Below are positions 11,349 through 23,032 of a stretch of DNA of 64,000 bases, one piece after another. This DNA comes from Flavimobilis rhizosphaerae. GTDB lineage: Bacteria; Actinomycetota; Actinomycetes; Actinomycetales; Cellulomonadaceae. Made by a program: the position numbers and the translations under genes. Under the pieces are notes generated by a model. That model was not told the DNA's origin, searched no databases, and was given only the letters and a program-made list of their open reading frames with translations. Each line of letters starts with the position of its first letter. The stretch's first letter is position 1. The DNA lies in contig NZ_JACZDF010000007.1 of NCBI RefSeq assembly GCF_014852685.1, positions 1 to 64,000 on the forward strand, given 5' to 3'.

Positions 11349-12473
11349 ATGGACGATCGCACACGCACCCCCGCCGCAGGACGCCGTCGCGGCACACCTC
11401 CCACGTCGTCGACGCCGACGGACGACGGTCCGCGCACCCGCGGACAGGCTCGGCTCGAGCACCGGATCGTCGTGCCGCCCCAGGTCCCCATGGTGGCGCT
11501 CCTCGGCACGGGCGACGCCGTGCTGCGCGCGCTCGAGGACGGCTTCGCGCGCGTCGACTTCTTCGTCCGCGGCAACGAGATCACGGTGACAGGCCCCGCG
11601 GGCGACGTGGGCCTCGCGGTGCGTCTCGTCGATGAGCTCGTCGAGGTGTGCTCGTCGGGCACCCCGCTCGGGCCCGACGTCGTCGCGCGGTCGATCGCGA
11701 TGCTCACCGAGCCCGGCGGCGCGCGCCCCGCGGACGTCCTCACGGTCGACATCGTCTCGTCGCGCGGCCGGACGGTCCGCCCCAAGACCGTCGGGCAGAA
11801 GCGCTACGTCGACGCCATCGACGCGTCGACGATCACGTTCGGCATCGGGCCGGCAGGCACCGGCAAGACGTACCTCGCGGTCGCGAAGGCCGTCCAGGCG
11901 CTCCAGGACCACAAGGTGTCACGCGTCGTCCTCACGCGGCCCGCGGTCGAGGCCGGCGAGCGGCTCGGCTTCCTGCCCGGGTCGCTCACCGAGAAGATCG
12001 ACCCCTACGTGCGCCCGCTCTACGACGCGCTCCACGACATGCTCGAGCCCGACTCGATCCCACGGCTCCTCGAGGCCGGGACGATCGAGGTCGCGCCGCT
12101 CGCCTACATGCGCGGTCGCACGCTCAACGACGCGTTCGTCATCCTCGACGAGGCGCAGAACACGACGCCCGAGCAGATGAAGATGTTCCTCACCCGACTC
12201 GGCTTCGGCTCGACGATGGTCGTCACGGGCGACACGACGCAGATCGACCTGCCCGGCGGCGTGCGCTCGGGCCTCAAGGTCGTCGAGGACGTCCTCGTCG
12301 GCGTCGACGACGTCGAGTTCTGCCACCTCACGAGCCAGGACGTCGTCCGGCACCGCCTCGTCGGTGAGATCATCGAGGCATACGCACGCTGGGACGTCAC
12401 CCAGCCCGGTCCCGCGTCCCGCGGGACCTCCGACCCCCGGCAAGGTCCGGGGCGCACCGAGAGGCGATCATGA
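11349..12473 (+). CDS. phoH: PhoH-family ATPase (PhoH-like, RNA-related)
   Basis: 374 residues. Walker A GPAGTGKT lies at residues 167-174, and Walker B VILDEAQN near 264 is followed by [10 protein letters not shown]. The KH-like N-terminal region before the ATPase is typical of the bacterial PhoH/YbeZ type, which works with YbeY in RNA processing. The biochemical role is not settled; helicase activity is reported for some relatives. The first 35 residues are disordered. A TAGACT -10 candidate lies at 11283-11288, giving a 5' leader of about 55 nt. The stop overlaps the ybeY start by 4 bp (ATGA). Confidence 0.92.
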   Translation: MDDRTRTPAAGRRRGTPPTSSTPTDDGPRTRGQARLEHRIVVPPQVPMVALLGTGDAVLRALEDGFARVDFFVRGNEITVTGPAGDVGLAVRLVDELVEVCSSGTPLGPDVVARSIAMLTEPGGARPADVLTVDIVSSRGRTVRPKTVGQKRYVDAIDASTITFGIGPAGTGKTYLAVAKAVQALQDHKVSRVVLTRPAVEAGERLGFLPGSLTEKIDPYVRPLYDALHDMLEPDSIPRLLEAGTIEVAPLAYMRGRTLNDAFVILDEAQNTTPEQMKMFLTRLGFGSTMVVTGDTTQIDLPGGVRSGLKVVEDVLVGVDDVEFCHLTSQDVVRHRLVGEIIEAYARWDVTQPGPASRGTSDPRQGPGRTERRS

Positions 12474-12922
12474 CGATCGAGGTCAACAACGAGTCCGGGT
12501 TCGAGGTCGACGAGGCCGAGTTCGCGGCGATCGGACGCTTCGTGCTCGACGCGATGCACCTCCACCCGCAGACCGAGCTCTCGATCCTCATGGTCGACAC
12601 CGATGTCATGACGGACCTCCACGTGCAGTGGATGGACGAGCCGGGCCCCACCGACGTCCTGTCCTTCCCCATGGACGAGCTGCGTCCCGGGTCCGAGGAC
12701 GAGCCGACGCCCGCAGGGCTCCTCGGTGACGTCGTGCTGTGCCCCGAGGTCGCGGCTGCCCAGGCGGTCAGGGCCGGCCACTCGACCGAGGAGGAGATGC
12801 TCCTCCTCACGACGCACGGGATCCTCCACCTCCTCGGCTACGACCACGCCGAGCCTGAGGAGGAGAAGGAGATGTTCGCGCTTCAGCGACACCTCCTGCT
12901 GACGTTCCTCGCCTCCCGATGA
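12470..12922 (+). CDS. ybeY: Endoribonuclease YbeY, rRNA maturation factor
   Basis: 150 residues, the normal family length. The zinc-binding motif [11 protein letters not shown] near residues 116-126 (H-x3-H-x5-H) is complete and is preceded by TDVLSFPM. YbeY takes part in 16S rRNA 3'-end maturation and ribosome quality control. It is coupled on both sides by ATGA overlaps (phoH upstream, CBS-domain protein downstream), so all four genes to era form one operon. Confidence 0.95.
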   Translation: MTIEVNNESGFEVDEAEFAAIGRFVLDAMHLHPQTELSILMVDTDVMTDLHVQWMDEPGPTDVLSFPMDELRPGSEDEPTPAGLLGDVVLCPEVAAAQAVRAGHSTEEEMLLLTTHGILHLLGYDHAEPEEEKEMFALQRHLLLTFLASR

Positions 12923-14202
12923 CGGGCCTGCTCCTCGCGCTCGCCGCCGCCGGCATCGTCCTCGCAGCCCTCCTCAGCGCGGGCGAGACGGCGGTCCTCA
13001 GGGTGACCCGTGCATCCGTCGCGCTCATCGCCGCCGAGGGCGGGCCGCGCGCCCGCCGCGTCGAGCGCCTCGCGGCCGACCGGCGCCGCACCGCGTCCGC
13101 CGCGTCGTTCCTCCGCATCCTCGGGGAGATGGTCGCGACCGCGTGCATCACCCTTTCTCTCGAGGAGATGCTCGACGTCTGGTGGCAGGTCCTCGGGCTC
13201 GCCGTCGTCGTCTCGACCCTCGTCGCGCTCGTCCTCGTGCGGCTGAGCCCCAGGTCGTTCGGCCGTCACCACCCCGCGAAGGTCCTCACGGCGCTCTCGG
13301 GTCTTCTTGCGGTCGCGCTGCGGCTCGCGGGTTGGGCCGCCGGCGCGGACCGGCAGCTCGTCGCAACCGAGGAGCACACCGAGCACGAGCTGCGCGAGAT
13401 GGTCGACCGCGTCAACGAGTCGGAGGTCATCGAGGCTGAGGAGCGCGAGCTCATCCGGTCGGTCTTCGGGCTCGGCTCGACCCTCACCCGCGAGGTCATG
13501 GTCCCGCGCACTGACATGGTGACGACGCCCGCCTCGACACCGCTGCGCAGTGCGCTCAAGCTCTTCCTGCGCTCGGGCTTCTCGCGGGTGCCGGTCGTCG
13601 GCGACTCCGAGGACGACGTGCGCGGCGTCGTGTACTTCAAGGACGTCGTCGCGCGCCTCCAGGTCGAGGGTGCAGAGGACGGCGGCACCGTCGCGGACGT
13701 CATGCGTGCCGCGTACTTCGTCCCCGAGTCGAGGCCCGCGGACGACCTTCTGCGTGACCTGCAGACGGCGCGCTCGCACATGGCGCTCGTCATCGACGAG
13801 TACGGCGGCACGGCAGGTCTCGTGACGATGGAGGACGCGATCGAGGAGATCGTCGGTGAGCTCACCGACGAGCACGACCAGGCGGCCGTCGAGGCCGTCG
13901 AGGTCTCACCCGGGGTCTTCCGTGTGCCGGCACGCACGAGCCTCTGGGACCTCTCCGAGCTGCTCGGCACGGTCGTCACGGACGACGACGTCGACACGGT
14001 CGCAGGTCTGCTCGCGAAGGCTCTCGGGCGTGTTCCGCTGCTAGGTTCGAGCGCCGACGTCGCCGGTCTCCACCTCGTCGCCGAGAAGGTCGAGGGACGA
14101 CGCAAGCGCGTGTCCTCGATCCTCGTCACGCGGCTCGAGCCCGACCAGGACGACGACGCCGAGGACCGCCCCGCCCCCTCCGACCGAAGGACCGACGCAT
14201 GA
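12919..14202 (+). CDS. CNNM/CBS/CorC-domain membrane protein (hemolysin-family transporter)
   Basis: 427 residues. An N-terminal CNNM-type membrane domain (about residues 1-140) has segments such as [16 protein letters not shown] and [18 protein letters not shown] tandem CBS pair follows (about 180-300, with [34 protein letters not shown] and [19 protein letters not shown]), and then a C-terminal CorC_HlyC domain. Relatives are implicated in Mg2+ or Co2+ export or homeostasis, and the hemolysin name is historical. It sits between ybeY and era with 4-bp overlaps on both sides, a widely conserved arrangement. Confidence 0.92.
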   Translation: MTGLLLALAAAGIVLAALLSAGETAVLRVTRASVALIAAEGGPRARRVERLAADRRRTASAASFLRILGEMVATACITLSLEEMLDVWWQVLGLAVVVSTLVALVLVRLSPRSFGRHHPAKVLTALSGLLAVALRLAGWAAGADRQLVATEEHTEHELREMVDRVNESEVIEAEERELIRSVFGLGSTLTREVMVPRTDMVTTPASTPLRSALKLFLRSGFSRVPVVGDSEDDVRGVVYFKDVVARLQVEGAEDGGTVADVMRAAYFVPESRPADDLLRDLQTARSHMALVIDEYGGTAGLVTMEDAIEEIVGELTDEHDQAAVEAVEVSPGVFRVPARTSLWDLSELLGTVVTDDDVDTVAGLLAKALGRVPLLGSSADVAGLHLVAEKVEGRRKRVSSILVTRLEPDQDDDAEDRPAPSDRRTDA

Positions 14203-15107
14203 CCGCCACCGACCACCGTTCCGGGTTCGCCTGCCTCGTCGGGCGCCCGAACGCGGGCAAGTCGACGCTCACGAACGCGCTCGTCGGCGAGAAGGTCGCG
14301 ATCACGTCGGGCCGTCCGCAGACGACGCGCCATACGATCCGCGGCATCGTCCATCGCGACGATGCCCAGCTCGTGCTCGTCGACACGCCCGGCCTCCACC
14401 GTCCGCGCACGCTGCTCGGCGAGCGCCTCAACACGCTCGTGCGGGACACGCTCGCCGAGGTCGACGTCGTCGTCTTCTGCCTCCCGGCCGACCAGAAGGT
14501 CGGGCCGGGGGACCGTTTCATCGCGAGCGAGCTCGCGCCCCTCATGACCGGTCGGCGGCGCACGCCCGTCGTCGCTGCCGTGACGAAGTCGGACACGGTC
14601 GGGCGCGCCGAGCTTGCCGAGCAGCTCCTTGCCGTCGCGGCCCTCGGCGAGTGGGACGACGTCGTGCCCGTCTCAGCACGTGACGGGTTCCAGGTCACCG
14701 AGCTCACCGACGTCCTCGTGCGGCACCTCCCGGAGGGCCCCGTGCTCTACCCCGACGGGGAGCTCACCGACGAGCCCGAGGCCGTCATGGTCGCCGAGCT
14801 CGTCCGTGAGGCCGCGCTCGAGGGCGTGCGCGACGAGCTGCCGCATTCGCTCGCGGTCGTCGTCGACGAGATCGTGCCGCGCGCCGACGGCCGGGTCGTC
14901 GACGTGCGCGTCAACCTCTTCGTTGAGCGGGACTCGCAGAAGGGCATCATCATCGGCCGCGGCGGCTCACGACTGCGCGAGGTCGGGACCCGCGCCCGGA
15001 CGGGCATCGAGCGGCTCCTCGGCCAGAAGGTCTTCCTCGACCTCCACGTCAAGGTCGCCAAGGACTGGCAGCGCGACCCCAAGCAGCTGGGTCGGCTGGG
15101 CTTCTGA
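14199..15107 (+). CDS. era: GTPase Era, 16S rRNA/30S assembly factor
   Basis: 302 residues. G1 is GRPNAGKST (residues 15-23), G3 DTPG near 63 and G4 TKSD near 129. The C-terminal KH domain contains GIIIGRGGSRLREVG and ends KDWQRDPKQLGRLGF, both typical of Era. It binds the 3' end of 16S rRNA and couples ribosome assembly to growth. The start overlaps the preceding stop (ATGA). The next gene begins 3 bp after this stop at a GTG. Confidence 0.96.
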   Translation: MTATDHRSGFACLVGRPNAGKSTLTNALVGEKVAITSGRPQTTRHTIRGIVHRDDAQLVLVDTPGLHRPRTLLGERLNTLVRDTLAEVDVVVFCLPADQKVGPGDRFIASELAPLMTGRRRTPVVAAVTKSDTVGRAELAEQLLAVAALGEWDDVVPVSARDGFQVTELTDVLVRHLPEGPVLYPDGELTDEPEAVMVAELVREAALEGVRDELPHSLAVVVDEIVPRADGRVVDVRVNLFVERDSQKGIIIGRGGSRLREVGTRARTGIERLLGQKVFLDLHVKVAKDWQRDPKQLGRLGF

Positions 15108-15109
15108 GC

Positions 15110-16666
15110 GTGGCGCGCGCACGAGGCGGCTGGGGGAGGACGGCGACGACGACGGCGGCGTTCGCGGTCCTGCTCGCAGTCGTCGGCGCGGTCGCCGGAC
15201 CTACGTGGGACCCGGTCCCCGTGCCGGAACAGCTCCGGGTGAGCGTCACGGACACGTCGATCGCGGGTGCCGAGGGAACGACACCGGTGGGGACGCACGA
15301 CGTCGTCACGGAGCGGGTCGTCCTCACGATCGGCGACGACGACGTCGACGCGACGGTCCGCTCGCCCGCGGGCGTCGCCGGCACCCCGGGCGTCGTCTTC
15401 GTCCACGGTGCCGGGACGAAGGAGTCGGACAAGGCCTTCGTCGGGCAGGCGGTCGCGCTCGCGAGCGCCGGTGTCACGACCGTCGTCCCGGCGAAGCGTC
15501 CAGAGTTCTCGTCGCTCAGGCACCGGGACTACGAGGAGATGGCGCGCGACTACGCAGCCGCGGTCGCCTACCTGCGGACGCTGCCGACGGTCGTCCCGGA
15601 CCGGGTCGGCGTCTACGCGGAGTCCGAGGGGACGTGGATCGCGCCGCTCATGGCGCGTGACGACCCGACGCTCGCGTTCGTCGCGCTCGTCTCCGCGCCC
15701 GTCGTGCCACCGCGCGCCCAGGCCGCGTTCGCGGTCGACAGCTACCTGCGCAACACGGGCGTGCCCGAGTCCGTGTTCCGAGCGATCCCGCGCGCGGTCG
15801 GCATGGAGCTGCCCGGCGGGGGGATCGACTACGCGGACTTCGACGTCGACCCGTACCTGCCTGCGCTCCAGATGCCCGTGCTCGTCGCCTACGGGACCGA
15901 CGACTCCTCGATGCCCGTCGTCCAGGGGACGCGGGACATCATCTCGGCGCTCACGACCGCCGGCAACGGCGACGTGCTCGTCCGCTTCTACGGCGGTGCG
16001 AACCACGGGATCAAGGTCGACGGACGGCTCTCGCCTGCGTTCGCGGCCGACCTCACGGGGTGGGTCCTCGGCCTGCCGGAGACCGGGTCCGGGACGCCGC
16101 GCGTGGCCGGCGCGCAGCCCTTCCAGAGGTACCTCGCCCTTGACGTCCCCGCACCCCACTGGTTCGGCTCGGGCGACACGGTGCTCATCATCGTGCTCGT
16201 CGGGCTCAGCCTCGTCGGCGCCGGTGGGGTGATCACGGCGGCCATGAGGGTCCGGGACCGGAGGCGCGTGGTCCCGCGGGCCGAGCGGGGCGTCGACGGG
16301 GTGGTCGCGCGCCAGCTGGTTCTGCTCCCAGTGCTCGCCCTCGTGACGCTCGCCGGGCTCGTCGCCTACCTCGTCGCGATCGCCCGCCTCGCGGTCGACT
16401 ACGAGCGGGACGCCTGGGTCGTGTGGGGCGGGTGGTTCGCGGTGCGTCTCGTCGGCCTCGCGGTCCTCGTCGTCGCAGCGGTGCTCGTCGAGCGGGTCAT
16501 CGACCACCGTGCGGGAACGCGCGAGGCACTCGAGCTGGGCGAGGAGCCCCCACGCGTGCTCGTCCGGGGGCGCGCCGCCTGGTGCGCCACGGGCGCCACC
16601 GTCGCCGGGACCAGCATCGTCGTACTCATCCTCGCGTACTGGGGCGTCTACCAGCTCGGGATCTGA
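15110..16666 (+). CDS. Membrane-anchored alpha/beta hydrolase
   Basis: 518 residues from GTG 15110, directly after era. One N-terminal membrane or signal segment (AAFAVLLAVVGAVAG) precedes an alpha/beta-hydrolase domain. The oxyanion region is VVFVHGAGTKESDKAF, the likely nucleophile is the Ser in YAESEGTW (a GxSxG variant, A-E-S-E-G), a likely acid is the Asp in YGTDDSSMP and the likely His is in GGANHGIK. The last 150 residues carry four hydrophobic segments (for example TVLIIVLVGLSLVGAGGVIT and LLPVLALVTLAGLVAYLVAI), so the catalytic domain is exposed at the membrane. The substrate is unknown; it may ride on the era operon transcript. Confidence 0.75.
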   Translation: MARARGGWGRTATTTAAFAVLLAVVGAVAGPTWDPVPVPEQLRVSVTDTSIAGAEGTTPVGTHDVVTERVVLTIGDDDVDATVRSPAGVAGTPGVVFVHGAGTKESDKAFVGQAVALASAGVTTVVPAKRPEFSSLRHRDYEEMARDYAAAVAYLRTLPTVVPDRVGVYAESEGTWIAPLMARDDPTLAFVALVSAPVVPPRAQAAFAVDSYLRNTGVPESVFRAIPRAVGMELPGGGIDYADFDVDPYLPALQMPVLVAYGTDDSSMPVVQGTRDIISALTTAGNGDVLVRFYGGANHGIKVDGRLSPAFAADLTGWVLGLPETGSGTPRVAGAQPFQRYLALDVPAPHWFGSGDTVLIIVLVGLSLVGAGGVITAAMRVRDRRRVVPRAERGVDGVVARQLVLLPVLALVTLAGLVAYLVAIARLAVDYERDAWVVWGGWFAVRLVGLAVLVVAAVLVERVIDHRAGTREALELGEEPPRVLVRGRAAWCATGATVAGTSIVVLILAYWGVYQLGI

Positions 16667-16783
16667 CGCTCAGAGGTTCGGCGGGCGGTCACGCGAAGGT
16701 CACGGTAGATTCGCCCCGACGCGCTCAGGGCGTGTCCGGTCGAGCATGCCGTGCGGGCGTGGCAGACGGAGGAGGACTTCCAC

Positions 16784-18886
16784 ATGGACGAGAACGTGGG
16801 CGGCACGCCGCTCGGTGACACCACCGAGTCGGCTCCGGCCGAGAACACCGCTCCCCGCGGGCGGTTCGACGACATCACCGACGGGGACCACGTGCGTGAC
16901 CTGCTCGGGGTGCTCGCCCTCGTCCTGGCGCTCCAGCTCCCGTGGAGCGCTGCCGGCGGCGCGACGGCGGTGCCGTGGGCGCTCGCCTCGCTGCTGCTCC
17001 TCGTCGTCCCGCTCGCGCTCCCGTACCTCGCGCGTCTCGGCGCCCTGCCCGCTGCGTGGACCGTGCACTCGACCCGTCGGGCGCGCGTCCTCCTCGCACT
17101 CCCTGCAGTCGGCTCCGCCGTCGCGCAGATCGTCCTCGACTCCCTGCGCGTCGGCGGGAACGAGGGCGTCGGCCCGGCCGTCGGCATCGCGCTCACGGCG
17201 GCTGCTCTGGCGGCCGTCCCTCGCGTCTCGGAGCTCGGTCCGCTCGCGCTCGATGCCGCGGCCACGCGGTCCTGGCGCGGGACGACTGTCGTGCTCGGCC
17301 TCCTCGCGGTGCTCGCCCCCGTCGCGTGGCTCGCGGTCATCGTCGTCGAGCGGCTGCAGGTCCCCGAGTCGATCCGGAAGATCGACGACCTCACGAGCGT
17401 CATCGTCGTCCTCACCCTCGTCACCGTGCTCGTCGTCGGCGCGCTCGTCGCCCCGGCCGTGCTTGCGGCGTTCTCGCGGACTGCGCTGTGGCGCCGTGCC
17501 GCGGTCGTCGTCGCGTCGACCTGGGCGGCCGCGCTCTTTGCGTCCGGCGGTCGGGTCGGCTCTGAGCCGCTCGAGTCGGTCCGCACGTTCGTGACGGCCG
17601 CCGACGGCCGCGAGACGTACATCGTCGGCGCCGCCGTCCTCGGCTACGGCCTCTTCCTCGTGGGCGCGGTCGCGGTTCTCGCGACGTCGCCCGCGGTCGT
17701 GCGCGCGGCGAAGGACGAGGGTGACCCGGCGATCGGCTGGTTCGTCACGGCCAGGGGCCTCCTCTCGCTGACCGCGGTGCTCGCAGGTGTGCTCGCCGTC
17801 GCGACCCTCGTCGTCGCGATCGACGACCGCACGCCGCCGCACGGCTCGTTCCTCCTCGGGAACGCGTCGCCGGGACTCGCATCGCTCATCCCGGGCGCTG
17901 TCGTCGCCCTCATCGTCGCGGGCGTCGCGCTCAAGGTCCGGTCGATGCTCGTCGGCCGTCCCGCCGACGCACGACGTCCTGCGCTCGCGGCGTCTGTCGC
18001 GCTCGTGGGTCTCGGCATCGTCCTCGTCGTCGTCGCACGTCTCGACGAGGTGAGCGCGTTCGTCCCGTCGCAGCACGTCGCGCTCCTCACGCTCGTCGTC
18101 GGGGTCGGCCTGCCGGTCGCGGTCATCGCCTGCCTCACGCTGCCGGCCACGGTGCGCGCGCACGTCGAGGCGAACCCTGCGACCCCGCGAGCCGGGGGTA
18201 CGGCGTCGGCCTACGTCTGGCACCCGCGGGTCGCTCCGCTCGCCCAGGCGCCGAGCGCGCCCTCGGCACCTGCCCCGTCGGCACCGTCCGCGCCGGCCGC
18301 GCCCGCTGGTTATGGCGCGCCGTTCGGCTCTGCCGGTGACGTCGCTCCCGCGCAGCCGCTCAGCTACGAGGCTCCGGCAGCGCCCGTCGCGTTCGGCGCT
18401 TCCGTCGAGAGTGGCGCGCCCGCGACCCACGCTGAGCCTGCCGTCACTGCTGAGCACGTCACTGCTGAGCACGTCGTCGCCGGGCCCGCTGGTGCCCAGC
18501 ACGGGGCTGCGGCTCCGTACGCCGGTGCCGCGGATACCGTCACCGACGCGACCTCGTCGGCCGAGGCCGGTGTGCCGGCGGGCGAGCAGGTCACCGAGGT
18601 GCTCCGGCTCGACCAGTCCGACGCGTCCGGGGCGGAGCTTCCCGCGATGACCGCCACGGTGGGGGCGGGTGACGACCGGACGCAGCGGACCGAGGCCGGC
18701 TTCACGTGGGCCGAGGCATGCGATCCGCAGACCCCGGCGACGACGCTCGCGCAGATCGCCCAGGACGCGCCGACGCTGCGTGCGGCGCTCGCGCTCAACC
18801 CGTCGACGTACCCGGCGCTGCTCGACTGGCTCGGACAGCTCGGTGACGCCGAGATCAACGAGGCGCTAGGATCACGCTCGTCCTGA
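16784..18886 (+). CDS. Polytopic membrane protein with C-terminal LRV-like domain, unknown function
   Basis: 700 residues from ATG 16784, with GGAGGA upstream and a TAGATT -10 candidate at 16706-16711. About ten hydrophobic segments fill residues 40-450. A long Pro/Ala/Ser-rich disordered stretch follows, starting near residue 460 (APSAPSAPAPSAPSAPAAPA). The last 50 residues (DPQTPATTLAQIAQDAP, then NPSTYPALLDWL and LGDAEINEAL) match the leucine-rich-variant motif found repeatedly in actinobacterial membrane and secretion-related proteins. The same motif opens the next gene 58 bp downstream. I do not recognise the transmembrane part as any named transporter. Confidence 0.72.
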   Translation: MDENVGGTPLGDTTESAPAENTAPRGRFDDITDGDHVRDLLGVLALVLALQLPWSAAGGATAVPWALASLLLLVVPLALPYLARLGALPAAWTVHSTRRARVLLALPAVGSAVAQIVLDSLRVGGNEGVGPAVGIALTAAALAAVPRVSELGPLALDAAATRSWRGTTVVLGLLAVLAPVAWLAVIVVERLQVPESIRKIDDLTSVIVVLTLVTVLVVGALVAPAVLAAFSRTALWRRAAVVVASTWAAALFASGGRVGSEPLESVRTFVTAADGRETYIVGAAVLGYGLFLVGAVAVLATSPAVVRAAKDEGDPAIGWFVTARGLLSLTAVLAGVLAVATLVVAIDDRTPPHGSFLLGNASPGLASLIPGAVVALIVAGVALKVRSMLVGRPADARRPALAASVALVGLGIVLVVVARLDEVSAFVPSQHVALLTLVVGVGLPVAVIACLTLPATVRAHVEANPATPRAGGTASAYVWHPRVAPLAQAPSAPSAPAPSAPSAPAAPAGYGAPFGSAGDVAPAQPLSYEAPAAPVAFGASVESGAPATHAEPAVTAEHVTAEHVVAGPAGAQHGAAAPYAGAADTVTDATSSAEAGVPAGEQVTEVLRLDQSDASGAELPAMTATVGAGDDRTQRTEAGFTWAEACDPQTPATTLAQIAQDAPTLRAALALNPSTYPALLDWLGQLGDAEINEALGSRSS

Positions 18887-18944
18887 TTTCGCACGACGAC
18901 GACATCGCGCCAGGCCGGACGGCACGGCGCACAGGGGGAGATAC

Positions 18945-20834
18945 ATGACACAGGATCAGGCGCGCGACCTCGCGCTCGACCCGGCGACACCCGCGGCACA
19001 ACTCGCGGAGATCGCGACGCACCGGCCCGATCTCCGGGCGCTCGTCGCGGCGCACCCGCAGGCGTACCCGGAGCTCCTCGCCTGGCTGCGTGGGCTGGGC
19101 GACCCGGCGGTCGTCGCCGCGGTCGACGCCCGGTCAGCGGCGGCTCCTCCGCCCGCGCCCGGATTTCCTGCCGGCCAGGGCTCATTGAGCCCTGGTGCGC
19201 AGCCTGTGCCTGCTGCTTCTGGGTCTGAGGCTGCCGCCGGCGGCCAGGCGGCGTTCGTCCCGACTGCCGGAACGTTCACCCCGGAGCCTTCGACGTTCTC
19301 CGTGGCACCCGGGTCCTTCGCCCCGGGAGCCGAGCCGTTCGGCACGGGCGCGGTGAGCTTTGCCGACGAGATCCCGACGGCCCCGCGCCGCCGCAAGGGC
19401 CTTGTCGTTGCCGGAGCCGCCGCCGGTGTCGCGGTGCTCCTCGGCGGCGGAGCCCTCGCGGTCAACCATTTCGTCCTCGACAAGGTCAACGGCTCCGAGA
19501 CGCCGCGTGCGGCGTTCGAGCAGCTCGTCACCGGCCTCGAGAAGAAGGACGCGCTCGCGATGCTCGGCGCGATGTCTCCGGCCGAGGTCTCGTCGTTCTC
19601 CGGGATGCTCGAAGCGTCTCTCACGAGCGCCGAGGGCTCGTCCTCCGCGACGAGCATCAAGGCGTTCACCGACGCACTCGACGCGTTGACGATCACGACC
19701 TCCGGCGTGACGACCACGGAGACGACTCTCCAGGAAGGCCTCACCAAGGTCGAGGTCTCGGCAGGTGAGATCACGCTCGACGGTGACGTCGAGAAGCTCG
19801 GCGACGCGTTCCTCGCACTCTGGCAGGAGATCCTCGCGCAGAACCCCGAGCTCACCGACCTCATCGACACGTACGGCGGCGGCCAGTCCTCCGACCCCCA
19901 GGCTCTGCGCGCCGAGCTCGTCGCGATGCTCGACGAGGCGCTCCCTGCCACGGAGAGCTTCACGGACCTCGCCCGCGAGGGCAACCCGTTCTTCGTCGTC
20001 ACCGTCGAGGAGAAGGGCTCCTGGTACGTGAGCCCTTACCTTTCCGTCGGCGAGGCCGCGTACCTCTCGAGCGGGACCACCGCACCGCGCGGGACGATGC
20101 TCGGCGACGGGAAGGGCACCGGGTTCGCCTCGCCGGTTGCCGCAGCTGACGGGCTCCTCGCCGCGGTCGTCTCGGGCAACCTCGACTCCGTGATCGCCGC
20201 GCTCCCGCTGCCCGAGCGTCGTGCGCTGTCGGTCTACATGCCGACCGTCGAGACGAGCGCGCTCCCTGTTGAGGTTGCCGGCACGTTCACATCGACTGAC
20301 AGCGGCAAGGGCCGCGCGCTCCTCGTCCCGAAGAACCTCACTGTGACGAGCGCCGACCCGGCCGGGTCGGTGACGCTCGACGGAACGTGCCTCACCATCG
20401 TCGACCGCACCTCAGAGGTCGAGGGACGGATCTGCACCGACGAGGCGCCGCTGCTCAACGAGCTCGGCCTCTCGAAGCTCGGGTTCGTTGCTGTCGAGGA
20501 GGGGGGCACGTGGTTCGTGAGCCCGACCGAGACTCTCGTCGAGGCAGCCCGTGTCACGTCGGAGGCGACCACCGCGCTGCAGAAGGCCGGCAAGCTCGAC
20601 GACCCGAAGTGGCTCGAGGAGCGCTCGACGGCACTCCTCGAGTACCTCGCTGCGCAGCCGCTGTTCGCGGGTCTCGCGTCGCAGCTCGACCCGAGCATGC
20701 TCATGGGCGGGCTTCCTGGGACGGGTCTTGAGGGCCTCGAAGGTCTTGAAGGGCTCGAGGGTCTTGAGGGGCTTGAGGGACTCGAGGGCTTCGAGGACGG
20801 CAGCGGCACGGACGGTGCCGGCTTCTCCGGGTAG
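18945..20834 (+). CDS. LRV-domain single-pass membrane protein with duplicated outer domains
   Basis: 629 residues. ATG 18945 follows AGGGGGA. An N-terminal LRV-like domain (DPATPAAQLAEIATHRPDL, then YPELLAWLRGLGDPAV) is followed by a disordered linker, one transmembrane helix at about residues 150-170 (LVVAGAAAGVAVLLGGGALAV) and a large extracytoplasmic part. That part has two related halves ending in similar strands (KGSWYVSPYLSVGEAAYLSS and GGTWFVSPTETLVEAARVTS), suggesting an internal duplication. The C-terminus is a (GLE)n tract. It is presumably an operon partner of the preceding gene. Function is unknown; an envelope sensor or scaffold is inference. Confidence 0.72.
   Translation: MTQDQARDLALDPATPAAQLAEIATHRPDLRALVAAHPQAYPELLAWLRGLGDPAVVAAVDARSAAAPPPAPGFPAGQGSLSPGAQPVPAASGSEAAAGGQAAFVPTAGTFTPEPSTFSVAPGSFAPGAEPFGTGAVSFADEIPTAPRRRKGLVVAGAAAGVAVLLGGGALAVNHFVLDKVNGSETPRAAFEQLVTGLEKKDALAMLGAMSPAEVSSFSGMLEASLTSAEGSSSATSIKAFTDALDALTITTSGVTTTETTLQEGLTKVEVSAGEITLDGDVEKLGDAFLALWQEILAQNPELTDLIDTYGGGQSSDPQALRAELVAMLDEALPATESFTDLAREGNPFFVVTVEEKGSWYVSPYLSVGEAAYLSSGTTAPRGTMLGDGKGTGFASPVAAADGLLAAVVSGNLDSVIAALPLPERRALSVYMPTVETSALPVEVAGTFTSTDSGKGRALLVPKNLTVTSADPAGSVTLDGTCLTIVDRTSEVEGRICTDEAPLLNELGLSKLGFVAVEEGGTWFVSPTETLVEAARVTSEATTALQKAGKLDDPKWLEERSTALLEYLAAQPLFAGLASQLDPSMLMGGLPGTGLEGLEGLEGLEGLEGLEGLEGFEDGSGTDGAGFSG
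20724..20795 (+). repeat. Eight 9-bp units encoding (GLE)7-GFE
   Basis: Seven Gly-Leu-Glu codon triplets and one Gly-Phe-Glu run in tandem, with mixed synonymous codons (GGT/GGC/GGG/GGA, CTT/CTC, GAG/GAA). It is a codon-degenerate microsatellite near the C-terminus of the LRV membrane protein. Confidence 0.95.
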
Positions 20835-20946
20835 CACGCGACGTCACGGGCGTCGGGTCGCCGGAGCGCACAGCGACGGCACCCGACCCCGGGCTGCGTG
20901 CGTCCCGGGTCCCGGACGCGGTTGCAGCACCAGGAGCCGTGCGGAG

Positions 20947-20952
20947 TACAGT
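20947..20952 (+). promoter_or_regulatory. -10 box of the leu leader transcript
   Basis: TACAGT lies 6 nt before the GTG of the leader peptide, so the transcript is predicted to start at that GTG. Confidence 0.55.
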
Positions 20953-20958
20953 GACCGG

Positions 20959-20996
20959 GTGCGCCGTGCTGCGCAGCATCTGCTGCTCCTTCGCTG

Positions 20997-21012
<16 letters not shown>
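20959..21012 (+). CDS. leuL: Leucine leader peptide of leuA
   Basis: A 17-residue peptide MRRAAQHLLLLRCRDEA, read from GTG, with four consecutive Leu codons (CTG CTG CTC CTT). The family logic is classical attenuation: scarcity of charged tRNA-Leu stalls the ribosome on the Leu run and changes folding of the downstream RNA. Here the last codons sit inside the first arm of a hairpin (20997-21007). No ribosome binding site is seen, but the -10 box at 20947 suggests leaderless translation. leuA begins 75 bp after the peptide stop. Four-leucine leaders upstream of leuA are known in other actinobacteria. Confidence 0.82.
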
Positions 21013-22866
<1,854 letters not shown>

Positions 22867-22969
22867 CCTACGGAGCCGCGCGATCCGCCCGGCGTCGGCG
22901 GGTGGACGTCGTTGACCGCGGTGCGTCAGCCCCGCGGCGCGCGTACGGCCCTCGGCGCCCGAGCGACCG

Positions 22970-22999
22970 GTGCCCGGCCAGGAGTTCCTGGCCGGGCAC
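22970..22999 (+). terminator. leuA terminator hairpin
   Basis: A 14-bp perfect inverted repeat (22970-22983/22986-22999) lies between leuA and recO. Confidence 0.8.
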
Positions 23000-23032
23000 G
23001 GGCATGTCGGTGGCATGAGGGAGGATGGACCT

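Noticed and set aside
22970-23032. Earlier start for recO at ATG 22970
   Set aside because: It lies inside a perfect 14-bp terminator hairpin. GTG 23033 has a ribosome site and matches the family N-terminus.
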